From: Salinibacterium sp.
Lineage (GTDB): Bacteria > Actinomycetota > Actinomycetes > Actinomycetales > Microbacteriaceae
Assembly: GCA_025352485.1 (NCBI GenBank)
Contig: JANXTJ010000299.1
Span: forward strand, 1-24,001
Length of the DNA: 24,001 bases
Direction: 5' to 3'
Positions 1 through 7,995 of this stretch are shown here, in pieces. The number at the start of each line of letters is the position of its first letter. Position 1 is the first letter of the stretch. Both the position numbers and the translations under genes were made by a program. The notes beneath the pieces were generated by a model. It ran no database searches. It was given only the letters and a program-made list of their open reading frames with translations, and had not been told where the DNA came from.

Positions 1-519
1 TGGCTGCTGAGCGAGTGTGTGCGGGAGTGGGAGCGGGATGGCGCGACCATCGAGCTCGCAGGGCTTCTCGCCGCGGCATCCCAACTCGACTCGTCGGTGG
101 CGCTGTTCGACGCGAACGATCAGGGATTCCTCGCGCCGGGAGGCATGCCAACGCGGATTGCGACCTGGTGCCGTGACCACGGCCAGCCGGTTCCGGCGAC
201 CCGGGCGGAATTCGTCCGCAGCATCCTCGAGAGCCTCGCCGTGGCATTCGCGCACGCCGTCGGTCAGGCCGCGAGCCTGTCGGGCAAGACCGTGTCGGTC
301 ATCCATCTGGTGGGCGGCGGATCGCAAAACGAGTTGCTCTGCCAGCTCACCGCCGACCGCAGCGGACTTCCCGTGCTCGCTGGGCCCGTCGAGGCGACCG
401 CAATCGGCAATGTGCTGGTGCAGGCGCGTGCCCAGCGGCTCGCTACCGGCTCGCTGCAGAGCCTGCGGGCACTGGTCGCCGTGGCCTTTCCCCCGAAACG
501 ATACCTGCCGCGCGGCTAG
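1..519 (+). CDS. rhaB: Rhamnulokinase, C-terminal part (5' end outside window)
   Basis: The reading frame is open from base 1 to a TAG stop, giving about 172 residues of the C-terminal half of an FGGY-family sugar kinase. Seen: WLLSEC at the start, FDANDQGFLAPGGMP, and the nucleotide-binding stretch VGGGSQNELLCQLTA followed by GPVEATAIGNVLVQA. These motifs are characteristic of rhamnulokinase, which phosphorylates L-rhamnulose in the cytoplasm. The C-terminus (RYLPRG) is where members of the family normally end. The gene converges on an SDR remnant, and the two TAG stops share the CTAG at 516-519. The kinase belongs to the phosphorylated rhamnose route, whereas the next genes encode the non-phosphorylated one, so this locus may carry both. 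Assignment to rhamnulokinase rather than another FGGY kinase is fairly confident; the N-terminal domain cannot be inspected. Confidence 0.85.
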   Translation, partial: WLLSECVREWERDGATIELAGLLAAASQLDSSVALFDANDQGFLAPGGMPTRIATWCRDHGQPVPATRAEFVRSILESLAVAFAHAVGQAASLSGKTVSVIHLVGGGSQNELLCQLTADRSGLPVLAGPVEATAIGNVLVQARAQRLATGSLQSLRALVAVAFPPKRYLPRG

Positions 520-737
520 CGCAGGCTGTTCAATCCGCCATCGATCGCCAGGACCGTGCCGGTCGTCGAGTCGGCCAGCGGGGAGGCAAGATAGGCGATG
601 CCGTAGGCGATTTCCTCGGGAGTGATGAGGCGGCCGATCGGCTGTCGTGCGACGAGAGCAGCCTTCGCGGCGTCTGGATCGTCGGCGGTCGAGAGCAGTC
701 GGTCCACCCATGGGGTCGCCGTGTGTTGTCTGGGTGA
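516..737 (-). pseudogene. C-terminal remnant of a second SDR dehydrogenase
   Basis: On the minus strand about 70 codons encode only the last third of a short-chain dehydrogenase: TPWVDRLL, DDPDAAKAAL, ARQPIGRL, then the typical SDR end with LASPLADSTTGTVLAIDGG. The Rossmann fold and the Ser-Tyr-Lys catalytic triad are absent. The frame runs straight on from the TAG stop of the complete SDR upstream (738-740), with recognisable homology beginning only about 20 nt after that stop. A GTG at 707-705 could start a 63-aa product, but it could not be an enzyme. TPWV followed by DDP and ARQPxGRL resembles SDRs found with sugar-acid dehydratases (family knowledge). I infer an internal deletion that removed the 5' two-thirds of this gene and perhaps others. 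Confidence 0.7.
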
Positions 738-1412
738 CTAGTAGGTGGCCCTTCCGCCGCTGATGTCATAGACAGCTCCCGTGGAGAAGCTGACTTGTTC
801 TGAGGCCAGCCAGCTCACGAGAGCTGCCACTTCCTCGGCCCGTCCGACCCGTTTCATCGGGATGAGGCTGGTGATGTGCGCAAGCACTTCCGGCGCCGTC
901 CTGTCGTTCATCGGTGTCGCGATGACGGCAGGGGCGATGGCATTGACGAGCACCCCAGTCGTTGCAAGTTCCTTGCCGAGCGACTTCGTCAGACCGATGA
1001 CGGCAGACTTCGAAGCGGAATACGCGCCGAGGTTGGGGTTGCCTTCCTTGCCCGCGATGCTGGCAATGTTGACGATGCGGCCCCAGCCACTGTCGACCAT
1101 GGCGGGAATGACGGCGCGGCAAAAGTAAAAGAGGCCGTTGACGTTGACGTCGAAGGTCTTCTGGAACTCGGCGTCTGTCACCTCCCAGAGTGGCTTGTTG
1201 GGGCCGGTGATCCCCGCGCTGTTGATGAGGATGTCGACACGGCCGATCGCCGCGACCGCCGCGTCGACCGCGGCAGAGTCAGACACGTCGAGCGAGTAAT
1301 CGGCGCGGGCGGAGATGTCGACGGTGATCACCTCGACGCCGTCCGCGCGCAGCCGCGTTGCACACGCCTCGCCGAGTCCGCTGACCCCGCCCGTCACTAT
1401 TGCTTTTCTCAT
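738..1412 (-). CDS. SDR-family dehydrogenase, likely 2-keto-3-deoxy-L-rhamnonate/fuconate 4-dehydrogenase
   Basis: A complete 224-residue classical short-chain dehydrogenase. Seen: the NAD(P) glycine motif TGGVSGLG (residues 7-14), NSAG (64-67), Asn90, and the catalytic Ser118, Tyr131 and Lys135 in AYSASK. The segment IAGKEGNPNLGAYSASK is typical of SDRs encoded beside FAH-family hydrolases in 6-deoxy-sugar clusters (family knowledge). The likely reaction is NAD-dependent oxidation at C4 of a 2-keto-3-deoxy sugar acid to the 2,4-diketo acid, the substrate of the hydrolase encoded at 6131-6973. The start ATG overlaps the TGA of the upstream FAD/Fe-S gene (ATGA), so translation is probably coupled. 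Substrate is inferred from context; a different sugar or polyol dehydrogenase is possible. Confidence 0.82.
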   Translation of the reverse strand: MRKAIVTGGVSGLGEACATRLRADGVEVITVDISARADYSLDVSDSAAVDAAVAAIGRVDILINSAGITGPNKPLWEVTDAEFQKTFDVNVNGLFYFCRAVIPAMVDSGWGRIVNIASIAGKEGNPNLGAYSASKSAVIGLTKSLGKELATTGVLVNAIAPAVIATPMNDRTAPEVLAHITSLIPMKRVGRAEEVAALVSWLASEQVSFSTGAVYDISGGRATY

Positions 1413-4279
1413 GATTGCTCCTGACCGTGGGATGCCGCATCGAGTAGCTCAAGGATGTGCTGATACTCGTGCCCCGTCGCTCGGGTCATCCCGATCTCGC
1501 AGGTGCGATTGCACGAGGCGTAGGCGTCGTAGTGCTCGAGCTCGACGGCCGCGGCCTCGCGACCGGTCGCACTCGCCGTGAGTTCCGGGTGCAGCATCCC
1601 GCGGTCACCGGCGAAGGCACAGCACCCCCAATCGTCAGGAACCGTCGCGGTCGTCGCAACCGCTGCGGCGATCGCCATGAGGTTATCGTTCGAGCCGGCG
1701 CGCGTGCTCGAGCAGGTCGGATGCACAACGATGTTCGCCAGCGTGGGGTGGATATTGAGGGCCGGAAGCAGTTGCTGGGCGGCGAAGTCCACAGCGTCGA
1801 TGATGGTCAAGCCGACCATGTTGCCGCGCTTCGCTGCATCCTCAAGGGCGTGCACTAGCCCCTCGGAGCACGACGAGTTGTCGCACACGACCGCAAGCTG
1901 GCCCTCGCGCGATGCTGCCCACAGCGCTCTGACTGTTCTGTCGACCATCGCATGGTAACCATCCAGCACACCCTTGGACTTCCACGGGGTGCCACAACAC
2001 AGCGCGCCAATGTCGGGCGGGCGAACCACCGCGATGCCCGCCTTCCGCATGAGCGATTCCAGCGAGACAGCGACACCGTCACCGTCGACCGCCGGGCCAA
2101 ACATCGTTCCGACACAGGCCGCGAAGTAGACCACCTCGGCCGTGTCGCCGTCGCCATAGCCGTCGCGGCGCGCACCGCCCCGCGGCAAGTCTGGCGACCA
2201 CAGCGGCACCACGTTTTTACCCGCAATCGTCCGCGCGAGTCGATTGGGTAGCTCGATGAGCGGCGCGGGCACGGATGCCGCCACGCTGAGGGCCACGGAC
2301 GCGACGGCTGTCACGGGCTTCCAGTGCTTCGCCGCACCGTTCCACGCCGCCGCCTCGACGACGCCAACGGTCTCCGAACGGAGCCGGCGCACCAGGTCGC
2401 CGGTGTTGATCAACACCGGGCACGCCGTGGCACACATGCCGTCCACCGCGCAGGTATCGATGACCTGATAGCCCTGCGCTGCCTCGAGTTCTTTCACCAG
2501 AGCCTTGTCACCGCTCGCGCCCGCTTCGGTAATTGCCCGCCGCACGGCGATGCGCTGGCGGGGCGTTGTGGTCAAATCTTTGCTCGGGCACACCGGCTCG
2601 CAGTAGCCACACTCGACGCACCGGTCAACTTCGACCTCGACGGTCGGGGTGGACTTGAGGTGCCGAAGGTGCAGGTCGGGGTCTGCCGTGATTACGATGC
2701 CGGGGCTGAGGATGCCGGCGGGGTCAACAACACGCTTGACCTCCTCCATGATCGCGTACAGCACATCGCCGAACTGCCGGCGCACGTACGGGGCCATGAT
2801 CCGCCCCGTACCGTGCTCGGCCTTCAGGCTCCCGCCAGCCGCGAGCACGAGATCCACCATGTCTTCCGTGAAGGCGCTGTAGCGCTGAAGGCTGGCCGCG
2901 TCGCCGAAGTCCTCGGTGATCAGAAAGTGCACGTTGCCGTCTTTGGCGTGCCCGAAAATCACCGCATCGGCGTAGCCGTGCCGGGTGAAAAGCTGCTGCA
3001 GCCCCGCGCAGGTTGCCGCGAGCTTGGGCACCGGTACGGCGATGTCTTCGAGCAGCGCGGTAGTGCCGGAGCGTCGGGCGCCGGCGACGGCCGCGAAAAG
3101 ACCTTTACGAACGCGCCAGAGCGCGCCTCGCACCTTCGCGTCCGAAGTGAAAACCGGGATGGTGGCCGTCGACAGCGTCGCAAAAAGTGCGTCAGCCGCG
3201 GCGGTAAGGGCGGCGAGCCGATCAGCGTCGGCCGCCTGATACTCCACGAGTAGGGCGGCATGGCCCTCGATGACGATGCGGGGAAGAACGGTGGCAGCCT
3301 CGGGATCGGCCTGCGAGATGCGTAGCGATGCGGCATCCATGAGCTCGATCGTGGTGGCGCCAGTGGCGACAAGATCGACGAGGGTCGCCGTCGCCGCATC
3401 GAGCGAATCGAAGACGAGCAGTGCCGTCGCGATGCTCGGCTGCAGGGGCAGCGTGCGTAACGTCGCTTCCGCGACGAAGCCCAGGGTGCCTTCGCTTCCG
3501 ATGAGCAGATGCGCCAAGATCTCGACGGGGCTCTCGAAGTCCACAAATGAATTGAGCCCGTAGCCCATCGTATTTTTGATCTGATACTGCTCGGTGACCT
3601 TACGCAGCAGTTCGGGATGGCCAATAATCTGGTTCCGGAGACGACCGAGGGTGGCCCAGAGCAGTGGCTGCGCGGCCGCGAGTGTCGAATCGGCATCGGG
3701 AGCCGACGTGTCGACGATGGTGCCATCGGGCAACACGATGATGGCGCTCTCGAGAGTTTGATAGCTGTTGTCAGAAATTCCGCAGGCCATGCCGCTGGAG
3801 TTGTTGGCCAGCACACCACCGATGGTGCAGGCGATCTCGCTGGCCGGATCTGGGCCGAGTTTTCGACCGTGCCGCGCGAGGCGGGCGTTGACCTGGCGCA
3901 CGGTCGCCCCCGGCTGCACGCGCACTCGTTTGCCGCCATCGAGCACCTCAATGGAACGAAAATGACGGCGCGTGTCGACGAGGATGTCGCCGGTCACCCC
4001 CTGGCCGGAAAGGCTCGTGCCCCCCGAGCGGAAGGTCAGCGCTTCGCCGGCAACGGTCGCGTAACCGAACAGCGCAGCGACCTCCTCCGGCGAGCGCGGC
4101 GCGACCACAGCGCGCGGGGTCAGCAGGTAGTGGGAGGCATCGACCGCGGCAATGACCCGGTCGAAGGCGGTGGTGGAGACGTCGGCATCGCCCCCCAGAG
4201 CCAACCGGATGCTCGCCCCGAGTTCGCGCTCGTCGGTGCCGGCCGTTCCGGCCCGTGAGCTAGCGTCAGTGCGATTCAC
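1409..4279 (-). CDS. FAD-linked oxidase / Fe-S / CCG-domain oxidoreductase (D-2-hydroxyacid dehydrogenase type)
   Basis: A 956-residue three-part enzyme. The N-terminal FAD_binding_4 (PCMH) domain shows RSGGTSLSGQ (84-93), LGPDPAS (141-147) and GGVLANNSSG (154-163). A C-terminal oxidase domain follows, with HAKDGNVHF (about 444-452) and HGTGRI (about 489). Two 4Fe-4S motifs come next: Cys554/557/560/564 and Cys610/616/620. The last third is a CCG heterodisulfide-reductase-like domain with paired cysteines (CCGTPW, CCAFAGDRG). The architecture matches large D-lactate/D-2-hydroxyglutarate (YdiJ-like) dehydrogenases that pass electrons to quinone at the membrane; no transmembrane helix is evident. 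The GTG start overlaps the end of the dehydratase gene by 14 nt and lacks a strong ribosome-binding site, so coupling is likely. The substrate is unknown; a 2-hydroxy acid made in this pathway, such as lactate, is inferred. Confidence 0.85.
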   Translation of the reverse strand: MNRTDASSRAGTAGTDERELGASIRLALGGDADVSTTAFDRVIAAVDASHYLLTPRAVVAPRSPEEVAALFGYATVAGEALTFRSGGTSLSGQGVTGDILVDTRRHFRSIEVLDGGKRVRVQPGATVRQVNARLARHGRKLGPDPASEIACTIGGVLANNSSGMACGISDNSYQTLESAIIVLPDGTIVDTSAPDADSTLAAAQPLLWATLGRLRNQIIGHPELLRKVTEQYQIKNTMGYGLNSFVDFESPVEILAHLLIGSEGTLGFVAEATLRTLPLQPSIATALLVFDSLDAATATLVDLVATGATTIELMDAASLRISQADPEAATVLPRIVIEGHAALLVEYQAADADRLAALTAAADALFATLSTATIPVFTSDAKVRGALWRVRKGLFAAVAGARRSGTTALLEDIAVPVPKLAATCAGLQQLFTRHGYADAVIFGHAKDGNVHFLITEDFGDAASLQRYSAFTEDMVDLVLAAGGSLKAEHGTGRIMAPYVRRQFGDVLYAIMEEVKRVVDPAGILSPGIVITADPDLHLRHLKSTPTVEVEVDRCVECGYCEPVCPSKDLTTTPRQRIAVRRAITEAGASGDKALVKELEAAQGYQVIDTCAVDGMCATACPVLINTGDLVRRLRSETVGVVEAAAWNGAAKHWKPVTAVASVALSVAASVPAPLIELPNRLARTIAGKNVVPLWSPDLPRGGARRDGYGDGDTAEVVYFAACVGTMFGPAVDGDGVAVSLESLMRKAGIAVVRPPDIGALCCGTPWKSKGVLDGYHAMVDRTVRALWAASREGQLAVVCDNSSCSEGLVHALEDAAKRGNMVGLTIIDAVDFAAQQLLPALNIHPTLANIVVHPTCSSTRAGSNDNLMAIAAAVATTATVPDDWGCCAFAGDRGMLHPELTASATGREAAAVELEHYDAYASCNRTCEIGMTRATGHEYQHILELLDAASHGQEQS

Positions 4280-5984
4280 GCGTGGCCCGGTCGCCGCTCG
4301 ATCCGATCAGGAAGTCGAGGTCGGCCCCGGTGTCCGCCTGCATTACGTGCTCGATGTAGAGCTTCGTCCAGCCGCGCGTGGGCGCGGCGAAGGCGGCGAC
4401 GGTTTCGGCGCTCTGGCTGCGGGCGGCGAGCTCAGCATCCGAAACGTCGAGGTGCAGGCGACGCCCCTCGACGTCGAGTTCGATGAAATCCCCGGTCCTC
4501 ACGAGACCGAGCGGGCCCCCCGCTGCGGCCTCGGGAGCCACGTGCAGCACCACCGTGCCGTACGCGGTGCCGCTCATCCTCGCGTCACTGATGCGCACCA
4601 TATCGCGCACCCCGGCCTCGAGAAGCTTGCGCGGTATGGGCATATTGCCGACCTCGGGCATGCCGGGGTAGCCGCGCGGGCCGCAGCCGCGCAGCACGAG
4701 CACAGTGTCGGCGTCGACGTCGAGATCGGGGTCATCGATGCGAGCGTGCATGTCTTCGATGCTGTCGAAGACCAGCGCGGGGCCGCGGTGGTGCAGCAGC
4801 GCTGGCGTTGCCGCCGCTGGCTTGATGATGGCGCCGCTGGGGGCAAGATTTCCCCGCAAGACCGCGATTCCGGCATCAGCCATCAGCGGGGTCGCTCGCG
4901 GCAGGATGACCGTGGCGTCGTACACCGGGCGGTTTTCGAGGTAATCGATCAGAGGTGCACCGGTCACCGTGATCGGCTCGGGATGCAGCAGGTCTTTCAC
5001 CTGAGCCAGCAGCGCGAGCACTCCACCGGCCCGGTAGAGGTCGTCCATGAGGAAGGTTCCGGAGGGCTGCAGGTTGGCCAGAACCGGCACCCCGCGCCCC
5101 GCGACATCGAAGTCTTCGAGGGTGAGATCGATGCCGAGTCGCCCGGCGATCGCCAGCAGGTGCACGACCGAATTCGTCGAGCCACCGGCCGCCGCGACGG
5201 CGACGATCGCGTTCAGAAACGACCCCTTGGTCATGATGTCGCTCGGCCGGCGGTCGTGCTTCACGAGGTCGACAATCAGGCGGCCCGTCTCGTGCGACAT
5301 GACGAGCAGGCGCGAATCGGGCGCGGGCGTTCCGGCGAATCCCGGGATAGTCATGCCGAGGGCTTCGGCGACGATCGCCATGGTCGAGGCCGTGCCCATC
5401 GTGTTGCAGTGGCCTTTGCTGCGAATCATCGACCCCTCTGACTCGGTGAACTGCCCGTTGGTGATCGTGCCCGCGCGGGCTTCCTCACTCAAGCGCCAGA
5501 CATCGGTGCCGCAGCCCAGCGCCTCACCCCGAAAATGTCCGGTCAGCATCGGCCCGCCCGGCACGACAATGGCGGGCAGATTCACGGATGCCGCGGCCAT
5601 CAGTAACGCCGGAATGGTCTTGTCGCACCCGCCGAGCAACACCACGCCATCGATCGGGTTGGCGCGGAACATCTCCTCCATCGCCATCGCGGCCATGTTT
5701 CGCCAGAGCATTGCCGTCGGCTTGACCTGAGTCTCGCCGAGCGAGACGACGGGCAGGTTGTATGGCACACCGCCGGCGGCCCAGATGCCCTGTTTGACCG
5801 ATTCGGCGACCTCATTGAGGTGCATGTTGCACGGGGTCAGGTCGCTCGCCGTGTTGGCGATGGCAATCTGCGGTTTCGAGCCGTCGAGCGCGTCATCGGG
5901 TAGTCCGCGCCGCATCCAGGCCCGGTGAATATAGGAGTTTCGGTCGCCGCCCCGATACCAATCCGCACTGCGCAGGTCGTCCAC
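4266..5984 (-). CDS. IlvD/Edd-family sugar-acid dehydratase (L-rhamnonate/L-fuconate/L-arabinonate type)
   Basis: A 572-residue Fe-S dehydratase. The three conserved cluster-ligand cysteines are visible: Cys52 in PCNMHLNE, Cys120 in GGCDKT and Cys193 in GHCNTMGTAS. The N-terminus DLRSADWY and the overall length fit the sugar-acid branch (pentonate/hexonate dehydratases) rather than the branched-chain amino-acid enzyme. It would convert an aldonate to a 2-keto-3-deoxy acid, the first committed step of the route encoded around it. The start is GTG at 5984 with GGAAAG about 12 nt upstream; no ATG lies in frame nearby. It is the first gene of the minus operon and is divergent from the FAH gene, with 146 bp between the two. 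L-rhamnonate or L-fuconate is the favoured substrate because of the hydrolase and lactate dehydrogenase nearby. Confidence 0.88.
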   Translation of the reverse strand: MDDLRSADWYRGGDRNSYIHRAWMRRGLPDDALDGSKPQIAIANTASDLTPCNMHLNEVAESVKQGIWAAGGVPYNLPVVSLGETQVKPTAMLWRNMAAMAMEEMFRANPIDGVVLLGGCDKTIPALLMAAASVNLPAIVVPGGPMLTGHFRGEALGCGTDVWRLSEEARAGTITNGQFTESEGSMIRSKGHCNTMGTASTMAIVAEALGMTIPGFAGTPAPDSRLLVMSHETGRLIVDLVKHDRRPSDIMTKGSFLNAIVAVAAAGGSTNSVVHLLAIAGRLGIDLTLEDFDVAGRGVPVLANLQPSGTFLMDDLYRAGGVLALLAQVKDLLHPEPITVTGAPLIDYLENRPVYDATVILPRATPLMADAGIAVLRGNLAPSGAIIKPAAATPALLHHRGPALVFDSIEDMHARIDDPDLDVDADTVLVLRGCGPRGYPGMPEVGNMPIPRKLLEAGVRDMVRISDARMSGTAYGTVVLHVAPEAAAGGPLGLVRTGDFIELDVEGRRLHLDVSDAELAARSQSAETVAAFAAPTRGWTKLYIEHVMQADTGADLDFLIGSSGDRATRESH

Positions 5985-6130
5985 GATGAGGACCAGCTTT
6001 CCATATAGTCGAAAACGCTATTACTATTCTGAATTATGACACGCGCCAGCCGCGCCGCGCGAGGGGCGCAAACGCCGCATCGGGCGCTGGCCGGAGTGCG
6101 ACACGCGCCCAACCGCTAGGGGAGAAGAAG
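5985..6130. promoter_or_regulatory. Divergent promoter/operator region between dehydratase and FAH operons
   Basis: This 146-bp divergent gap contains an AT-rich island (about 5996-6040) in otherwise GC-rich DNA. Within it is an imperfect inverted repeat: ATAG (6005-6008), TCG, a central AAAA (6012-6015), then CGCTAT (6016-6021). The arms match except for one bulged base. A 10-bp direct repeat GACACGCGCC occurs at 6038-6047 and 6100-6109. A strong ribosome-binding site (GGGGAG, about 6119-6124) precedes the FAH ATG. Promoter elements for both operons probably sit in the AT-rich part. The IclR regulator encoded in the plus operon is a candidate ligand-sensing binder, but this is inference. Confidence 0.55.
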
Positions 6131-6973
6131 ATGAGACTACTGAGACTGGGACAGCCCGGAGCCGAAAAGCCGGCCGTGCTCGTTGACGACGACCATTACG
6201 TCGACCTGTCCGACGTTGTGCACGACTTCGACGAGGCTTTCTTTGCCTCAGGTCGAATTGCGGAATTGGCGGCGCTCGCGGCCGGCCGGGCGGCGCAGCC
6301 CATCGGAAACCAACGCATCGGCTCGCCGATCGCCCGCCCGCACCAGATCCTCTGCATCGGGCTGAACTACGCCGACCATGCAGCGGAGACGAATCAGAAG
6401 GTGCCGGTAGAGCCGATCCTCTTCACCAAATCACCGAACACCATTCAGGGCCCCAACGATGACGTGCTCGTTCCGCGCCTGTCGCAGAAAATGGATTGGG
6501 AGGTCGAGCTGGGCGTCGTGATCGGCAAGCGCTGCTCCTACCTCGCCGATGAGGCCGCCGCCCTCGACGCGATTGCCGGCTACACGGTCGTCAACGACCT
6601 CAGCGAGCGCGAGTGGCAGGTCGAGCGCCAGGGCCAGTGGTCCAAGGGCAAGTCGGCTCCGACCTTCAACCCGGCGGGGCCGTGGCTCGTCACTCCCGAC
6701 GAGATCGACGACGTTCTCGCGCTCGGAATGTACCTCGACGTCGACGGGGTGCGCCGCCAGACCGGCTCCACCGCGACGATGGTGTTCACGCCGGCTTTTC
6801 TGGTGCACTACCTCAGCCAGTTTCTGACCCTGGAACCCGGCGATCTCATCAACACCGGCACGCCCCCCGGCGTCGGTCTTGGCCTGAACCCGCAGGTCTT
6901 CCTGCACGGCGGCGAAGTTCTCACGCTCGGTATCGACGGCCTCGGCTCGCAACGGCAGCTCGTGGTGGGATAG
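6131..6973 (+). CDS. Fumarylacetoacetate hydrolase family protein, likely 2,4-diketo-3-deoxy-L-rhamnonate/fuconate hydrolase
   Basis: A complete 280-residue FAH-superfamily enzyme. Seen: the family core CIGLNYADHAAE (about 75-86), metal-ligand acids in DWEVELGVVIG (Glu124, Glu126) and VVNDLSERE (Asp156), GQWSKGKSAPTFNPAGPW, and the C-terminal NTGTPPGVGLG. Members of this size with QWSKGKS cleave 2,4-diketo-3-deoxy sugar acids to pyruvate plus L-lactate in the non-phosphorylated L-rhamnose/L-fucose routes (family knowledge). The start ATG has a strong ribosome-binding site (GGGGAG, 6 nt away). It is first in the plus operon, and its TAG overlaps the next gene's GTG by one base. The SDR, dehydratase and L-lactate dehydrogenase nearby supply the remaining steps. 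Other FAH-family reactions such as acylpyruvate hydrolysis cannot be excluded from sequence alone. Confidence 0.87.
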   Translation: MRLLRLGQPGAEKPAVLVDDDHYVDLSDVVHDFDEAFFASGRIAELAALAAGRAAQPIGNQRIGSPIARPHQILCIGLNYADHAAETNQKVPVEPILFTKSPNTIQGPNDDVLVPRLSQKMDWEVELGVVIGKRCSYLADEAAALDAIAGYTVVNDLSEREWQVERQGQWSKGKSAPTFNPAGPWLVTPDEIDDVLALGMYLDVDGVRRQTGSTATMVFTPAFLVHYLSQFLTLEPGDLINTGTPPGVGLGLNPQVFLHGGEVLTLGIDGLGSQRQLVVG

Positions 6974-7995
6974 TGCGCGCGTTCGTCGTCTCGGCGCCGC
7001 ACACGGCATCCGTCGAGGATCTCGCGCCCCCCGTTCCCGGCCCGCTCGACCTGCTCGTCGATGTCGAGCGGGTGGGGATCTGCGGCACGGACGTCGAAAT
7101 GTACTCCGGCGAAATGATTTACATCGACAGGGGGATCAGCACCTTCCCGCTGCGACTGGGGCACGAGTGGACCGGGATTGTCACCGGCGTCGGGGCTGGG
7201 GCGTCGACGCACTGGATCGGTAAGCGCATCACGGGCGACACCATGCTCGGCTGCGGCACGTGTCGGTTCTGCCTCGGCGGGCACCAGCACGTCTGCCCCG
7301 ACCGTTTCGAGGTCGGCATTCTCGACGGCTGGGCCGGGGCGCTGGCGGAACAGGTGGTCATTCCCGAGCGCTTCGCCTACGAGATTCCGGATTCGGTGAG
7401 CGTCACGTCGGCCGCGCTGGTCGAGCCGGCGGGCAATGCGCTGCGGGCGGTGGATGCCGCGGCTCTCGCCCCCGGCCAGCCCCTGCTAATCCTCGGCTCC
7501 GGCACCATCGGACTGCTTGCCGCGCAGTGTGCCCTGGCGCGCGGGTTGGACGTGCACGTCGCCGGCCAGCGTCCCGGCTCACTCGCGCTGGCGGGCCAAC
7601 TCGGGGTGCAGCACACCTGGCAACTCGACGCGGTCGAACAGTCGGGTACCCCGTTCGCCGCGGTGATCGACGCGACCTCGCTCGTCGAGGCCCCCGCCCT
7701 CGCGGTGCGGCTCGTAGATCCGGCCGGCCGCGTCGTCTTCATCGGCCTCAGCGGCACCCCGAGCCTGATCGACTCCCGCGATTTCGCGCTGAAGGACGTC
7801 ACGGCGGTCGGCATCCTGTCGGCCTCCCCGGGGTTGGCCGGAGCCATCAAACTTTTCGCCTCGGGAGCAGTGCTGCCCGACGCCATCGTCAGTGAGGTGA
7901 TCGGCCTGTCGGAGGTGGCCGATCGCCTCGAGGGACGACGCGGGCCCGCTGGCGGCCCCGGCCCCAAGGTGCACGTCGATCCGCGACTGCCGTGA
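6973..7995 (+). CDS. Zinc-dependent alcohol dehydrogenase (MDR family)
   Basis: A 340-residue medium-chain dehydrogenase. Seen: catalytic-zinc residues Cys37 (GICGTD) and His64-Glu65 (GHEWTG) with Glu151, the four structural-zinc cysteines 94, 97, 100 and 108 (CGTCRFCLGGHQHVC), and the NAD(P) motif GSGTIGLLAA (about 175-184). Length is normal for the sorbitol/threonine/L-iditol dehydrogenase group. The GTG start shares its G with the TAG of the FAH gene, and its TGA overlaps the IclR gene's GTG, so all three are one transcriptional unit. It probably oxidises a sugar, polyol or keto-deoxy acid of this pathway, either the initial L-fucose/L-rhamnose 1-oxidation or the C4 oxidation that I assign to the SDR. 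Substrate is not decided by the sequence. Confidence 0.85.
   Translation: MRAFVVSAPHTASVEDLAPPVPGPLDLLVDVERVGICGTDVEMYSGEMIYIDRGISTFPLRLGHEWTGIVTGVGAGASTHWIGKRITGDTMLGCGTCRFCLGGHQHVCPDRFEVGILDGWAGALAEQVVIPERFAYEIPDSVSVTSAALVEPAGNALRAVDAAALAPGQPLLILGSGTIGLLAAQCALARGLDVHVAGQRPGSLALAGQLGVQHTWQLDAVEQSGTPFAAVIDATSLVEAPALAVRLVDPAGRVVFIGLSGTPSLIDSRDFALKDVTAVGILSASPGLAGAIKLFASGAVLPDAIVSEVIGLSEVADRLEGRRGPAGGPGPKVHVDPRLP

Noticed and set aside
220..239. Possible novel defence system suggested by the AbiEi-like protein
   Set aside because: The AbiEi-like gene itself (22736-23197) has no toxin partner, nuclease or other defence gene next to it, and the remaining genes are metabolic. No signal for a defence island was found anywhere; this position is only a placeholder inside rhaB.
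4152..5441. Plus-strand open frame of 429 codons opposite the dehydratase
   Set aside because: Antisense to a well-supported IlvD/Edd gene; composition is that of a mirror frame and no motif is present.
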